The translations under genes were made by a program, and so were the position numbers. This document shows, piece after piece, positions 26,604 to 34,949 of a DNA stretch of 35,090 bases. Positions within the stretch are counted from its first letter, which is position 1; each line of letters starts with the position of its first letter. The notes beneath the pieces were generated by a model, which made no database searches, had not been told where the DNA came from, and was given only the letters and a program-made list of their open reading frames with translations. This DNA comes from Reyranella massiliensis 521 (GTDB lineage Bacteria > Pseudomonadota > Alphaproteobacteria > Reyranellales > Reyranellaceae): assembly GCA_945860205.1 (NCBI GenBank), contig CAMARK010000049.1, positions 1-35,090 of the forward strand, given 5' to 3'.

Positions 26604-27401
26604 ATGGAATTGAACGCCCGGCAGCTGGAACAGTTCGATCGGGACGGATTCCTAGTTTTTCCCGATCTGTTTTCGCGCAACGAGGTGGCAGTTCTGCGTC
26701 GCGAAGTGGCCCGGCTCTCCCAGGTCGAGGGCGACGAGGTGGTGCGCGAGCATACCGGCGGCGTCCGCACCATTTTCCGCTGCCACGAGAACGACGGTCC
26801 GACGCGCTCCAGGCCGTTCCACGCCCTGGTCCGCACCCCGCGCCTGCTGCAGCCGGTGCGCCAGGTGCTGAAGGACGATGCGGTCTACGTCTATCACACC
26901 AAGATCAACACCAAGCCCGCCATCGAAGGCACGGTGTGGCAGTGGCACCAGGACTACGGCTCGTGGATGCGCGACGGCTGCGTGCGTCCCGACATGGCGA
27001 CCTTCAACGTCATGATGACCGACACCACCGAGATGGGCGGCGCGCTCTATCTCATTCCGGGCAGCCATAAGCTCGGCCGCATCGAACCGGTCTACGACGA
27101 ATCGACCTCGTACAAATTCTGGGCGATGCCCAAGCAGCGCATGATCGAGATCCTGAAGAGCTCGCCCGAGCCCGTCGCCGTCACCGGGCGCGCCGGCACC
27201 TCGGTGCTGTTCCACTGCAACGTGCTGCACGCCTCGGGCCACAATCTCTCGGCCGACGACCGCTGGCACATCTACGTCTCGTGCAACACTGTCGCCAACA
27301 AGCCGCAGCTCGGCCCCAACCCGCGGCCCGACTGGGTGGTGTCGCGCAACTGGAACGCGCTGCCTCTCGAAGCCGACGACGGTGTGTTGAAAGCCGCATG
27401 A
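26604..27401 (+). CDS. Phytanoyl-CoA dioxygenase family (EctD-like) Fe(II)/2-oxoglutarate enzyme
   Basis: A 265-residue PhyH-superfamily enzyme. The N-terminus (QLEQFDRDGFLVFPDLFSRNEV) is the family start. The iron site is His115-x-Asp117 (WQWHQDYGSW) with His209 (NVLHASGHN), and Arg220 is well placed for the 2-oxoglutarate carboxylate. The stretch WHQDYGSWMRDG...RPDMATFNVMMTD parallels the ectoine hydroxylase signature, but ectoine synthesis genes are absent, so another small substrate is likely. GGAGGAA lies 6 nt before ATG 26604. The GST-like gene begins 10 nt downstream, suggesting co-transcription. Confidence 0.93.
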   Translation: MELNARQLEQFDRDGFLVFPDLFSRNEVAVLRREVARLSQVEGDEVVREHTGGVRTIFRCHENDGPTRSRPFHALVRTPRLLQPVRQVLKDDAVYVYHTKINTKPAIEGTVWQWHQDYGSWMRDGCVRPDMATFNVMMTDTTEMGGALYLIPGSHKLGRIEPVYDESTSYKFWAMPKQRMIEILKSSPEPVAVTGRAGTSVLFHCNVLHASGHNLSADDRWHIYVSCNTVANKPQLGPNPRPDWVVSRNWNALPLEADDGVLKAA

Positions 27402-27411
27402 CTTCGACATC

Positions 27412-28338
27412 GTGAGCAGCCTGATCCTCCACCACTACGACTTCTCGAACTTCGCCGAGAAGGCGCGGCTGATGCTGGGCTATAAGGGCCTGGCTTGGCG
27501 CGGCGTGGAAATCCCGCCGATCGCGCCCAAGCCCAAGCTGGAGCCGCTGACCGGCGGTTACAGGCGCACGCCGGTTCTGCAGGAGGGCGCCGACATCTGG
27601 TGCGACACCAACCTGATCGCGAGCGAGCTGGAGCGGCGCGTGCCCTCGCCCACTTTCTATCCAGCCGCGACCGCGGGCGCCGACGAGGCGCTGACGCGCT
27701 GGGCCGAGCAGCAGTTCATGCGGCCGACGGCACTTTATGTCTCGGGCATCAACGCGGATCACATGCCCGCCGGCCTGCACGAGGACCGCGCCCGCCTGCA
27801 CGGCCTGCCAACACCCTCGATCGGGGCGGTGCGGGCGGCGGCCGTCCGCAACCTTCATCTCGTGACGCCGCAGATCAAATGGCTGGCCGACATGCTGACC
27901 GACGGACGGTCCTATCTGTTGGGCGCCCAGCCCTGCATCGCCGATTTCGCCGCCTATCACGTCGTCTGGTTCTATCGCGGGCGCCATATCGATTGCCGCG
28001 CCGTGTTCGATCCCTATCCCGGGCTGATCGCCTGGCGCGACCGCATGGCCGCCATCGGCCATGGACAGCGCACCGACATCGATGCCGACGTGGCGCTGGC
28101 AGAAGCCCGCGCCGCCGAGCCCGCGACGCCGCGGCCGTCGCAGCCGCAGGAAGGCGATCCCCAACCCGGCGAGCGCGCCCGCGTGCGGCCGGCCGACAAT
28201 GCCAAGGACTGGGTCGAGGGCGAGGTGCTGTTCATCGACGCTCAGGAGATCTCGCTGCTGCGCGATGATCCGGTCGTTGGAAATATCGCCGTGCACTTCC
28301 CGCGGCTGGGTTACGACTGGCGCCGTGTCAGGCTTTGA
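27412..28338 (+). CDS. Glutathione S-transferase family protein with C-terminal extension
   Basis: A 308-residue protein. The thioredoxin-like domain (about 3-75: LILHHYDFSNFAEKARLMLGYKGLAW, RRTPVLQEGADIWCDTNLIA) is followed by the helical GST domain (about 85-215, ending YLLGAQPCIADFAAYHVVWF...). A normal GST ends near 220. Here a Pro-rich linker (PATPRPSQPQEGDPQPGE) leads to about 50 further residues rich in beta-type sequence (RARVRPADNAKDWVEGEVLFIDAQEISLL...VHFPRLGYDWRRV). No motif for that module was recognised. The start is GTG 27412 without a good ribosome site, consistent with coupling to the PhyH-like gene 10 nt upstream. The end overlaps the convergent DAO gene by 11 nt. Confidence 0.88.
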   Translation: MSSLILHHYDFSNFAEKARLMLGYKGLAWRGVEIPPIAPKPKLEPLTGGYRRTPVLQEGADIWCDTNLIASELERRVPSPTFYPAATAGADEALTRWAEQQFMRPTALYVSGINADHMPAGLHEDRARLHGLPTPSIGAVRAAAVRNLHLVTPQIKWLADMLTDGRSYLLGAQPCIADFAAYHVVWFYRGRHIDCRAVFDPYPGLIAWRDRMAAIGHGQRTDIDADVALAEARAAEPATPRPSQPQEGDPQPGERARVRPADNAKDWVEGEVLFIDAQEISLLRDDPVVGNIAVHFPRLGYDWRRVRL

Positions 28339-29440
28339 GGAAGCGCTCGATCTTGAGCCCGTCGATCGGCGTATTCGTCGATCCGGTCGCCACCAGTTCG
28401 GCCATCATGGCGCCGGTGCCCGGTCCCAGCTGGAAGCCGTGAGTCGAAAAGCCGAATTGGTGATAGACGCCCTCGGACGTCGAGCTCGGCCCGATCACCG
28501 GGATGCCGTCGGGCATATAGGCTTCTATACCGGCCCAGGCGCGCACGATGGTGGCGGCGCGCATCGCCGGAAACAGCTCCCATACCGTGCGGGCGCTAAT
28601 GGCGAGCTTGTCCCAGTCGAGCACCGTCTCGTTGCGGTCGCGATCGGCCGTCGCCAGATGGCCGCCGCCGATCACCACCGTGCCGTTGTCGCGCTGCTTG
28701 AAGGAGAGTTTCCGTCCGCGCAGGATCACGACCGGCTGGATGAATGGTTCCACGCGGCTGGTCACCATCAGCATCGGCGCCACGACGGTGAGCGGCACCG
28801 GCTCGCCCAGCATGGCCGCGATCCGGTCGGCCCAGGCGCCCGCCGCATTCACCACCTGGGGCGCCTCGATCGGCCCGGCACTGGTTTCCACGCGCCAGTT
28901 GGCACCGACTTTAGACAGGCCTGTCACGGCCACGCCTTCGAGCACCTCGGCGCCCTTCTCGATCGCACGCCTGCGGAAGGCCTGCGTGGTGATGAAAGGA
29001 TCGGCCGCCCCGTCGCGGCGCGAGACCACGCCGCCGGGGCAATGATCGGCCACCGCCGGCACGAGCCGCTTCAACTCGGCGCGGTCGATCAGCTCCTCGT
29101 GGGTGAAACCCTTGAGGCGGAGATCATCGACCCGCGCCTTGAAGCCCGCCAGCTCCTCGTCGTTCTCGGCCACCAGCACGGTGCCATGGCTCTCAAAGCC
29201 GCAATCGTCGCCGACCAGCTCCTCGATCCTCTCCCACAGGTCCATCGAGGCGATGGAGAGTGGGATTTCCGCGAGGTCGCGCGCGAGCTGGCGCACGCCG
29301 CCCGCATTCACGCCCGAGGCGTGGCGGCCAGCGTAATCCTTCTCGACCAGGATCGGCTTCAGGCCGCGCAACGCCAGATGCAGCGCCGTCGAGCAGCCAT
29401 GGATGCCGCCGCCGATGATCACGACGTCGGCGGTGCGCAT
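28328..29440 (-). CDS. DAO-type flavoprotein, catalytic (beta) subunit of an HcnC/opine-oxidase-like amine dehydrogenase, copy 2
   Basis: A 370-residue FAD protein. The dinucleotide motif VVIIGGGIHGCSTALHLALRG starts at residue 5. The mid-part FIQPVVILRGRKLSFKQRDNGTVVIGGGHLAT and the C-terminal WAGIEAYMPDGIPVIGPSSTSEGVYHQFGFSTHGFQLGPGTG are typical of HcnC/opine-oxidase B and sarcosine-oxidase beta relatives. It follows the FAD/BFD subunit gene by 2 nt, in the same order as hcnA-hcnB-hcnC. The likely role is to oxidise an amine or imino acid at the substrate site and pass electrons to the partner subunits. ATG 29440 is chosen from this tight spacing; the frame is open upstream only because it overlaps the alpha gene. 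The substrate is not deducible. Confidence 0.92.
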   Translation of the reverse strand: MRTADVVIIGGGIHGCSTALHLALRGLKPILVEKDYAGRHASGVNAGGVRQLARDLAEIPLSIASMDLWERIEELVGDDCGFESHGTVLVAENDEELAGFKARVDDLRLKGFTHEELIDRAELKRLVPAVADHCPGGVVSRRDGAADPFITTQAFRRRAIEKGAEVLEGVAVTGLSKVGANWRVETSAGPIEAPQVVNAAGAWADRIAAMLGEPVPLTVVAPMLMVTSRVEPFIQPVVILRGRKLSFKQRDNGTVVIGGGHLATADRDRNETVLDWDKLAISARTVWELFPAMRAATIVRAWAGIEAYMPDGIPVIGPSSTSEGVYHQFGFSTHGFQLGPGTGAMMAELVATGSTNTPIDGLKIERFLKA

Positions 29441-29442
29441 CG

Positions 29443-30849
29443 CTAGCGCTCCACGGCCTTGCGTTCGGCCTCGGCGATCGGCAGCGAGGCGAGTTCGGCC
29501 AGGGTGATCGGCTTCACCGGCGGGCGCAGCCGGTAGTAGCCGACGTCGGCCGGTGTCATGCCGCGCTGGGCCGCGATCAGCTCGGTGACGGTGAGGCCAC
29601 AGAGCCTTCCCTGACACGGGCCCATGCCGCAGCGCAGGAAGGACTTCATCTGATTGGGCCCCTCGCAGCCGAGATCGGCGGTGTCACGCACCTGCTTGGC
29701 CGTCACCTCCTCGCAGCGGCAAACGATCGTCTCGCCTTCGGGTTGGCGCAAGGCATCGGCGGGACGGTTCAGCCAGTCGAGGAAGGGGCGACCTATCTCC
29801 TCGCGCTGCAGTTTCTGGCGGATGACCTGGGCGTCCGGCACGGAAGCCTCGGGCCTGAGCGCGCGGACGGCCGCGATAGCCGCGATGCGTCCGCGTTCGA
29901 CCGCCGCCGTCCCACCCGCGATGCCCGCGCCATCACCGGCCACGGCGATGCCAGGCACGGAGCTGGTGAACCATTCGTCGAGCACTGGCTCGAAGCAGAG
30001 CTGGCGCGCGTTCCAGGCGTGCGTCACGCCAGCTGCCATTGCGAGATTGACGTTGGGCACGACGCCCTGGTGCAGCAGCAGGAGATCGGCCGGCATCCGG
30101 CGCTCCTCGTCGCCCACGTCGAAGACGACCTCGCGCAGCTTATCGTCGCCCACGGCCTCGATACGATCGGTGCGGATCACCCGCACCTTCGCCTTGACCT
30201 CGCGCAGCAGTTTCAGGCCCTTGCTGAAATACGGCGACAGCATGAAGTCCGGCAGATGGGCAAGCGCGCGCAGCCAGTTGCGCCGGGGTGTGGTGTCGAG
30301 GATCACATCGAGCTTGCCGCCGGCGCGCAGGATCTGCGCCGCCAGCAGCCACAGCAGCGGGCCGCCGCCGGCCAGCACTGTGCGGCCTGACGGCACGAGG
30401 CCTTGCGCCTTCAGTGCCGTCTGCGCGCCGCCCGCGCTCATCACGCCGGGCAGGGTCCAGCCGGGAATGGGGAATGGCCGTTCAAGTGAGCCCGTGGCGA
30501 TGATCACGCGGCCGGCCTGGATGAGCCGCGCCTGGCCCGCGATCGAAACACCGACCAAGCGCGCGGGATCGAGGCTCCACACCGTGGCCCCGTTTGCGAT
30601 CAGCGCGCCGCTCGCCGTGGCCTCGGCTGCCAGCTCGGCACCAGCCCAATAATCCTCGCCCAGGATTGCGCGGTCCTTGACGGGACTGGAAGTGATGGCG
30701 CGATAGATCTGGCCACCGACACCGGGATTCTCGTCGAACAGCACGGTCGAGAGACCGGCACGCGCTGCCAGAGCTGCTGCAGCAAGTCCAGCCGGGCCGC
30801 CGCCGATGACGACGAGGTCGTAGGATGGAGCGAGATCGGAAGCGTTCAT
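29443..30849 (-). CDS. FAD/NAD oxidoreductase with C-terminal BFD-like 2Fe-2S domain (HcnB/OoxA-like alpha subunit)
   Basis: A 468-residue electron-transfer subunit. The first dinucleotide fold is VVIGGGPAGLAAAALAARAG (13-32), the second VLAGGGPLLWLLAAQILRAGG (158-178), then a third FAD motif GIAVAGDGAGIAGG (300-313). The C-terminus is a BFD-type iron-sulfur module with Cys377-x-Cys379-x32-Cys412-x4-Cys417, the usual ligand spacing. It should receive electrons from a DAO subunit and pass them on with the small 2Fe-2S subunit. It is separated from that small subunit gene by a 112-nt gap filled by a palindromic repeat, and is 2 nt before the second DAO gene. Confidence 0.94.
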   Translation of the reverse strand: MNASDLAPSYDLVVIGGGPAGLAAAALAARAGLSTVLFDENPGVGGQIYRAITSSPVKDRAILGEDYWAGAELAAEATASGALIANGATVWSLDPARLVGVSIAGQARLIQAGRVIIATGSLERPFPIPGWTLPGVMSAGGAQTALKAQGLVPSGRTVLAGGGPLLWLLAAQILRAGGKLDVILDTTPRRNWLRALAHLPDFMLSPYFSKGLKLLREVKAKVRVIRTDRIEAVGDDKLREVVFDVGDEERRMPADLLLLHQGVVPNVNLAMAAGVTHAWNARQLCFEPVLDEWFTSSVPGIAVAGDGAGIAGGTAAVERGRIAAIAAVRALRPEASVPDAQVIRQKLQREEIGRPFLDWLNRPADALRQPEGETIVCRCEEVTAKQVRDTADLGCEGPNQMKSFLRCGMGPCQGRLCGLTVTELIAAQRGMTPADVGYYRLRPPVKPITLAELASLPIAEAERKAVER

Positions 30850-30865
30850 TTGGCGGCGCCTGTAT

Positions 30866-30958
30866 CTGTCGTCCTGAGCGCAGCGAAGGACCTCCCGCGC
30901 GCTCCACAGCCCGTCTTTGCAACAGGCGCTAGATCCTTCGCTTCGCTCAGGATGACAG
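30866..30958. repeat. Palindromic repeat between two subunit genes
   Basis: Arms 30866-30893 and 30931-30958 (28 nt each) match at 25 positions around a 37-nt centre. The arm blocks GTCCTGAGCG and GCGAAGGA resemble a dispersed alphaproteobacterial repeat. It lies inside an operon, so the transcript must read through a large stem, which could alter the dosage of the genes on either side. Confidence 0.85.
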
Positions 30959-30961
30959 GCA

Positions 30962-31255
30962 TCATCGTCCGGCCTCGCGCTTGCCGATCTGGGTCTCGAC
31001 TTCCATGCCCTCGCGCACCGGCACGAGGCAGCCTTGGCGACTGCCGATGCGATCGACGGTAACGAGGCACTCGAAGCAGACGCCCATCAGGCAATAGGGC
31101 GCACGCGGTGCGCCGGAAATGGGCGTCGTGCGGCAATGATCGATGCCGGCGGCGATCATCGCGGCCGCAACCGTGTCGCCGGCCCGAGCCGCGATCTGCC
31201 TGCCATCGACGGTGATCGCAACGGGCGCCCCCGCCTCAGCCAGCCGCTTGAACAT
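30962..31255 (-). CDS. 2Fe-2S small subunit (HcnA/Fer2_4-like) of the amine dehydrogenase
   Basis: A 97-residue ferredoxin-like protein. The cluster ligands are Cys55, Cys60, Cys63 and Cys76 (PYCLMGVCFEC and RQGC), as in Fer2_4 and HcnA-type subunits. The N-terminus (VAITVDGRQIAARAGDTVAAAMIAAG) is the usual beta-grasp start. It overlaps the end of the first DAO gene by 20 nt, so translation is coupled to that gene. It belongs with the FAD/BFD subunit, although a palindromic repeat now separates the two. Confidence 0.92.
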   Translation of the reverse strand: MFKRLAEAGAPVAITVDGRQIAARAGDTVAAAMIAAGIDHCRTTPISGAPRAPYCLMGVCFECLVTVDRIGSRQGCLVPVREGMEVETQIGKREAGR

Positions 31256-32357
31256 GGAACCTCCGTGCGCTGAAGGGCGCGACCAGCGATGTGTCGAGGG
31301 CGCCGCGGGCGATCATCGGCGCCACGGTGAGGGCGTGATTGGCGGCGAGCGTGACGCCCGAATGGCAACAGACGGTGAAGGCGCCGGGATGCGTCTCGGA
31401 CTCGTCGTAGATCGGAAAACCGTCCTGGGTCATGACGCGGATCGCGCTCCAGGTGCGTACCACGTTGACGTGGGCCAGCAGCGGGAACAGCCGCACCGCA
31501 CGCTCGGCCTCGGTCGCGCTGACTCCCAGGGTGAGGCCGGCGGGATCGATGCTCTCTTCCTTGGAATCGCCGATCATCACCGTGCCTTCGTCGGTCTGGC
31601 GGAGAGTGACCACGGGATGGTTGAGGAACGGCCGCAGCCGCTCGGTGACGACGATCTGGCCGCGCTCCGGCTTCATCGGCGCTTCGAGGCCGACCATGGG
31701 TGCCAGCCGCATGTTGGCGTTGCCGGCGGCCAGCGCCACTTTGGCCACGCGAATTTCTCCCTGGGCCGTGGCGAGGCGGAACTCGCCGCCGTCCTTGACG
31801 ATGGTCTCGACCCGATGGCTCGGCAGGTAGGTGACGCCTCGCGCCTGGATCGCGGCGTGGAGCGTGCGGAACAGGCGAAGTGAATTCACGTGGCCGTCGA
31901 GCGGACAAAAGCTGCCGCCCACCACTTCAGGACCGATATCGGGCAGCATCTTGGCGATCTGGCTGCGGTCCATGATCTCGGTCTTGTAATCGACGATGCC
32001 GGGCTGGTTATGCAGGCGCTTCAGGACATTGGCCCGCGCCTCGAGCTCCTTCTCCGACAAGGCGAGATGAAAGCCGCCGGGACGCTGGAAGGAGACGTCG
32101 AGACCTGTCTCCTCCTTCAGGGTTTGCGCAAAGCCGCCCCAGGCGTTGGAGGAGCGGATCGTCCAGCCGGCGTACTCGGGCAAGCCGAGGCCCTTGCTCT
32201 GTACCCAGACCAGCGCGAAGTTGCCGCGGCTTGCGCGCACGGCGCGGTCGCCTTCGTCGAGCACGACGACGCGACAGCCCTCGCGCGCCAGGCCCCAGGC
32301 GGTGGCAACGCCGACCAGCCCGCCGCCGACGACCGCGACGTCGTAATCAGCGGCCAT
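31236..32357 (-). CDS. DAO-type flavoprotein, catalytic (beta-like) subunit, copy 1
   Basis: A 373-residue FAD protein. The dinucleotide motif VAVVGGGLVGVATAWGLAREG starts near residue 6, followed by VVVLDEGDRAVRASRGN, the mid-part TVMIGDSKEESIDPAG, and the C-terminal FPIYDESETHPGAFTVCCHSGVTLAANHAL. It is related in fold to the downstream DAO subunit but clearly different in sequence, so the two are diverged paralogues. ATG 32357 has GGAG 6 nt upstream and overlaps the permease stop by 11 nt; an in-frame ATG at 32396 would overlap more deeply. It is linked to both the ABC importer and the 2Fe-2S subunit. It presumably oxidises the imported amine or imino acid. Confidence 0.9.
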   Translation of the reverse strand: MAADYDVAVVGGGLVGVATAWGLAREGCRVVVLDEGDRAVRASRGNFALVWVQSKGLGLPEYAGWTIRSSNAWGGFAQTLKEETGLDVSFQRPGGFHLALSEKELEARANVLKRLHNQPGIVDYKTEIMDRSQIAKMLPDIGPEVVGGSFCPLDGHVNSLRLFRTLHAAIQARGVTYLPSHRVETIVKDGGEFRLATAQGEIRVAKVALAAGNANMRLAPMVGLEAPMKPERGQIVVTERLRPFLNHPVVTLRQTDEGTVMIGDSKEESIDPAGLTLGVSATEAERAVRLFPLLAHVNVVRTWSAIRVMTQDGFPIYDESETHPGAFTVCCHSGVTLAANHALTVAPMIARGALDTSLVAPFSARRFHVQAAG

Positions 32358-33156
32358 GCGTGGCTCCGCGCCCAACGAGAAGTCTTTCGAGGCCATAGGC
32401 GCGGTCCAGCACCACCAGCGCCACCACCGTGATGGCGATGACGCAGGCCGAGACCGAGGTCACCAGCGGATCAATATTGTCCTGGATGTAGAGGAACATG
32501 CGCACGGGCAGAGTTTCGGTTCCGGGGGCGGCGATGAACACGGTCATCGTCACCTCGTCGAAGGAGTTGATGAAGGCCAGCGCCCAGCCGCTCGCGAGGC
32601 CCGGCAGCACCAGCGGCAGGGTGATGCGCTTCAAGACGATCCACTCCGAGGCGCCGAGCGACACCGCCGCGTGTTCGATGGCACGATCGAGGCCGATCGC
32701 CGAGGCGAGCGTGAGGCGGAGCGCGAAGGGCAGCACGATCACGATATGCGCCAGCACCAGCCCCACGAAGGTGCCGCCGATGCCGATCTGGGTGAAGAAG
32801 CGCAGGAAGGCGATGCCCAGCACGACGTGCGGAATCATGAGCGGCGACATGAAGAGCGCCGTCATCGCCTCGCGGCCCGGGAAGCGATAACGCGCGATGG
32901 CGAGGGCTGCTGGCACGGAGACCGCGACGGCGATGGCCGAGGAGAGTGCGCCCAGCCAGATGCTGCGCCAGAAGGCCGAGATGAACTCGGGATACTGGGC
33001 GATGGCGTAGAACCAGCGCAGCGACCAGCGATCGGTCGGGAAGGACAGGTAGCCTTCCGGCGTGAAGGCCATGATGCAGACGACCAGGATCGGCGCCAGC
33101 ATGAAGCTGACGAACAGCGTGTGATAGGCGAGCGCCAGGGGACCGTTCCTGCTCAT
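32347..33156 (-). CDS. ABC transporter inner-membrane permease (PotC-like)
   Basis: A 269-residue membrane protein with about six hydrophobic segments. The cytoplasmic EAA loop AAVSLGASEWIVLKRITLPLVLPG is near residues 158-182, the usual site of docking to the ATPase. It resembles the spermidine/putrescine-type (PotC) permeases, a branch that also handles opines, phosphonates and other cationic compounds. Its ATG overlaps the stop of the preceding permease by 4 nt, and its 3' end overlaps the DAO gene. Confidence 0.93.
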   Translation of the reverse strand: MSRNGPLALAYHTLFVSFMLAPILVVCIMAFTPEGYLSFPTDRWSLRWFYAIAQYPEFISAFWRSIWLGALSSAIAVAVSVPAALAIARYRFPGREAMTALFMSPLMIPHVVLGIAFLRFFTQIGIGGTFVGLVLAHIVIVLPFALRLTLASAIGLDRAIEHAAVSLGASEWIVLKRITLPLVLPGLASGWALAFINSFDEVTMTVFIAAPGTETLPVRMFLYIQDNIDPLVTSVSACVIAITVVALVVLDRAYGLERLLVGRGATHGR

Positions 33157-34004
33157 CCGAACACCTGCGCGTAGCGGCGTTCGACCAGCCGGTTGGCGCC
33201 CCAGACGATGGCGACCAGCGCGAACAGCAGCAGCACGGCGACCGCCGCGCCCAGCGGCCAGTTGAGCGTGTTCAGGAACTCGTCATAGGCCAGGGTCGAG
33301 GCCACTTTCAGCCGGCGGCCGCCGATGATGGAGGGGGTCGCAAAGGCGCTGGCCGCGAGCGCGAAGACGATCACGGCGCCGGACAGGATGCCGGGCATCA
33401 CCTGCGGCAGCACGATACGGCGCACCACCGTGAAAGGCCCCGCCCCCAGCGCCACGGCGGCGTTCTCGATCTGTGGATCCAGCCGCTGCAGCGAGGCCCA
33501 GACGGCCAGCACCATGTAGGGCATCAGCACGTGCGCCAGCGCCACGATCACGCCGGTCTCGGTGAACATGAAGGGCAGTGGTGCGGAGATCAGGCCCATG
33601 TTCATCAGCGCCTTGTTGGCGAGCCCCGAGTTGCCACCGAACAACAGCGCCCAGCCCAAGGTGCGCGCCACGACGGAGATCAGCAGAGGCCCCAGGATCA
33701 CCAGCAGGAAGATGCCGCGCCACGGGCTCCTCATCTTGTTCAGGATGTAGGCCTCGGGGGCACCGAACACGGCGGCCAGCAGGGTCACGAAGAAGGCGAT
33801 GCGGAAGGTCCGCCAGAACATCTCGTGGAAGTAGGAGTCGCCCAGCACCTCCTGCCAGTTCTTCAGGATGAAGACCGGCTCGATGCCTTTGTACTGGCCC
33901 CAATCGTGGAACGAGAGCAGCATGGTCATGGCGAGCGGCACGATGACGACGCCGGCGAACAGGACCAGCGCCGGCAGGCTCATGAGGTAGGGCGTGGCCC
34001 TCAT
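33153..34004 (-). CDS. ABC transporter inner-membrane permease (PotB-like)
   Basis: A 283-residue membrane protein with about six hydrophobic segments and the EAA loop ENAAVALGAGPFTVVRRIVLPQVMPG. The N-terminal MSLPALVLFAGVVIVPLAMTMLLSFHDW is typical of PotB-like permeases. It pairs with the PotC-like permease (4-nt overlap) to form the translocation pore. ATG 34004 lies 7 nt after the ATPase stop; an upstream ATG overlapping that stop is an alternative. A periplasmic binding protein for this importer is not in the window and should lie beyond the right edge or elsewhere. Confidence 0.93.
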   Translation of the reverse strand: MRATPYLMSLPALVLFAGVVIVPLAMTMLLSFHDWGQYKGIEPVFILKNWQEVLGDSYFHEMFWRTFRIAFFVTLLAAVFGAPEAYILNKMRSPWRGIFLLVILGPLLISVVARTLGWALLFGGNSGLANKALMNMGLISAPLPFMFTETGVIVALAHVLMPYMVLAVWASLQRLDPQIENAAVALGAGPFTVVRRIVLPQVMPGILSGAVIVFALAASAFATPSIIGGRRLKVASTLAYDEFLNTLNWPLGAAVAVLLLFALVAIVWGANRLVERRYAQVFG

Positions 34005-34011
34005 GGTGCCC

Positions 34012-34944
34012 TCATGGCGCCCAGGCGAGGTGAACCGTGGCGCCCTCGCCCGGCATGTTGTCGCCGGTGTTCTGGCGGATCACGGTCACGAGGCCCGACG
34101 CGGTCTCGACCTGATAGAGCCAGTGATTGCCCTGGAAGATGCGCGTGCGCACCGTGCCGGCCAAGGCTCCCGAAACGCCAGACGTCGCGAACGAGATGCG
34201 CTCGGGCCGCACGGTCGTGCCGTTCACCAGATTGGTCTTACCGAGGAAATTGGCGACGAAGGCGGTGGCGGGCTTCTCATAGGCCTCGTGCGGCGGGCCG
34301 ATCTGCTCGGCCTTGCCGTGGTTCATCACCACGATGCGGTCGCTGAGCGCCATCGCCTCAGCCTGGTCGTGCGTCACCAGGATGGTCGTCGTGCCAACGG
34401 TGCGCTGGATCTGGCGCAGCTCGATCTGCATGCCTTCGCGCAGCTTGGCGTCGAGATTGGAGAGCGGCTCGTCGAGCAGCAGGATCTGCGGCCGGATCAC
34501 CAGTGCCCGCGCCAGCGCCACACGCTGCTGCTGGCCGCCCGACATCTGGCGCGGAAAGCGTGCCGCGAAGGCCGCCAGCCCCACCAGTTCCAGCGTCTCG
34601 GCTACGCGCTTCGTGCGCTCGGCAACGGCTACGCCCTGCATCTCAAGGCCGAAGGCCACGTTCTCGGCCACGGTCATGTGTGGAAAGAGAGCGTAGCTCT
34701 GGAACACGATGCCGAGTCCGCGCTTGGCCGGCTTCACCGCCAAGAGATCACGGCCTTCCAGCGTGATCGCGCCGGCAGTCGGCTCGACGAAGCCCGCGAT
34801 CATCTGCAGCGTCGTGGTCTTGCCGCAGCCCGAAGGTCCAAGCAGCGTCACGAACTCGCCCTTCTCGACGCCCAGCGACAGCCCGTCGACCGCGGTGTGC
34901 GCGCCGAACTTCTTGGTCAGATTGTCGAGGGCGAGGAAGGCCAT
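34012..34944 (-). CDS. ABC transporter ATP-binding protein (PotA-like)
   Basis: A 310-residue ATPase: Walker A GPSGCGKTT (36-44), Q-loop FQSY near 81, signature MSGGQQQ (134-140), Walker B LLLDEP (Asp158, Glu159) and H-loop His192 (VTHDQAEAM). A short TOBE-like C-terminal region follows (VNGTTVRPERISFA...), shorter than in PotA (about 350-380 residues). It powers import through the two permeases downstream. It lies 5 nt after the stop of the truncated gene at the right edge, so it is inside an operon that extends beyond the window. Confidence 0.94.
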   Translation of the reverse strand: MAFLALDNLTKKFGAHTAVDGLSLGVEKGEFVTLLGPSGCGKTTTLQMIAGFVEPTAGAITLEGRDLLAVKPAKRGLGIVFQSYALFPHMTVAENVAFGLEMQGVAVAERTKRVAETLELVGLAAFAARFPRQMSGGQQQRVALARALVIRPQILLLDEPLSNLDAKLREGMQIELRQIQRTVGTTTILVTHDQAEAMALSDRIVVMNHGKAEQIGPPHEAYEKPATAFVANFLGKTNLVNGTTVRPERISFATSGVSGALAGTVRTRIFQGNHWLYQVETASGLVTVIRQNTGDNMPGEGATVHLAWAP

Positions 34945-34949
34945 GCCGC

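Noticed and set aside
26604..27401. Ectoine hydroxylase EctD
   Set aside because: The iron-site region is similar, but no ectABC genes are present and the protein is shorter than EctD.
28061..29446. A 461-codon open frame on the plus strand
   Set aside because: Opposite the DAO gene and the end of the GST gene, both of which have clear family motifs.
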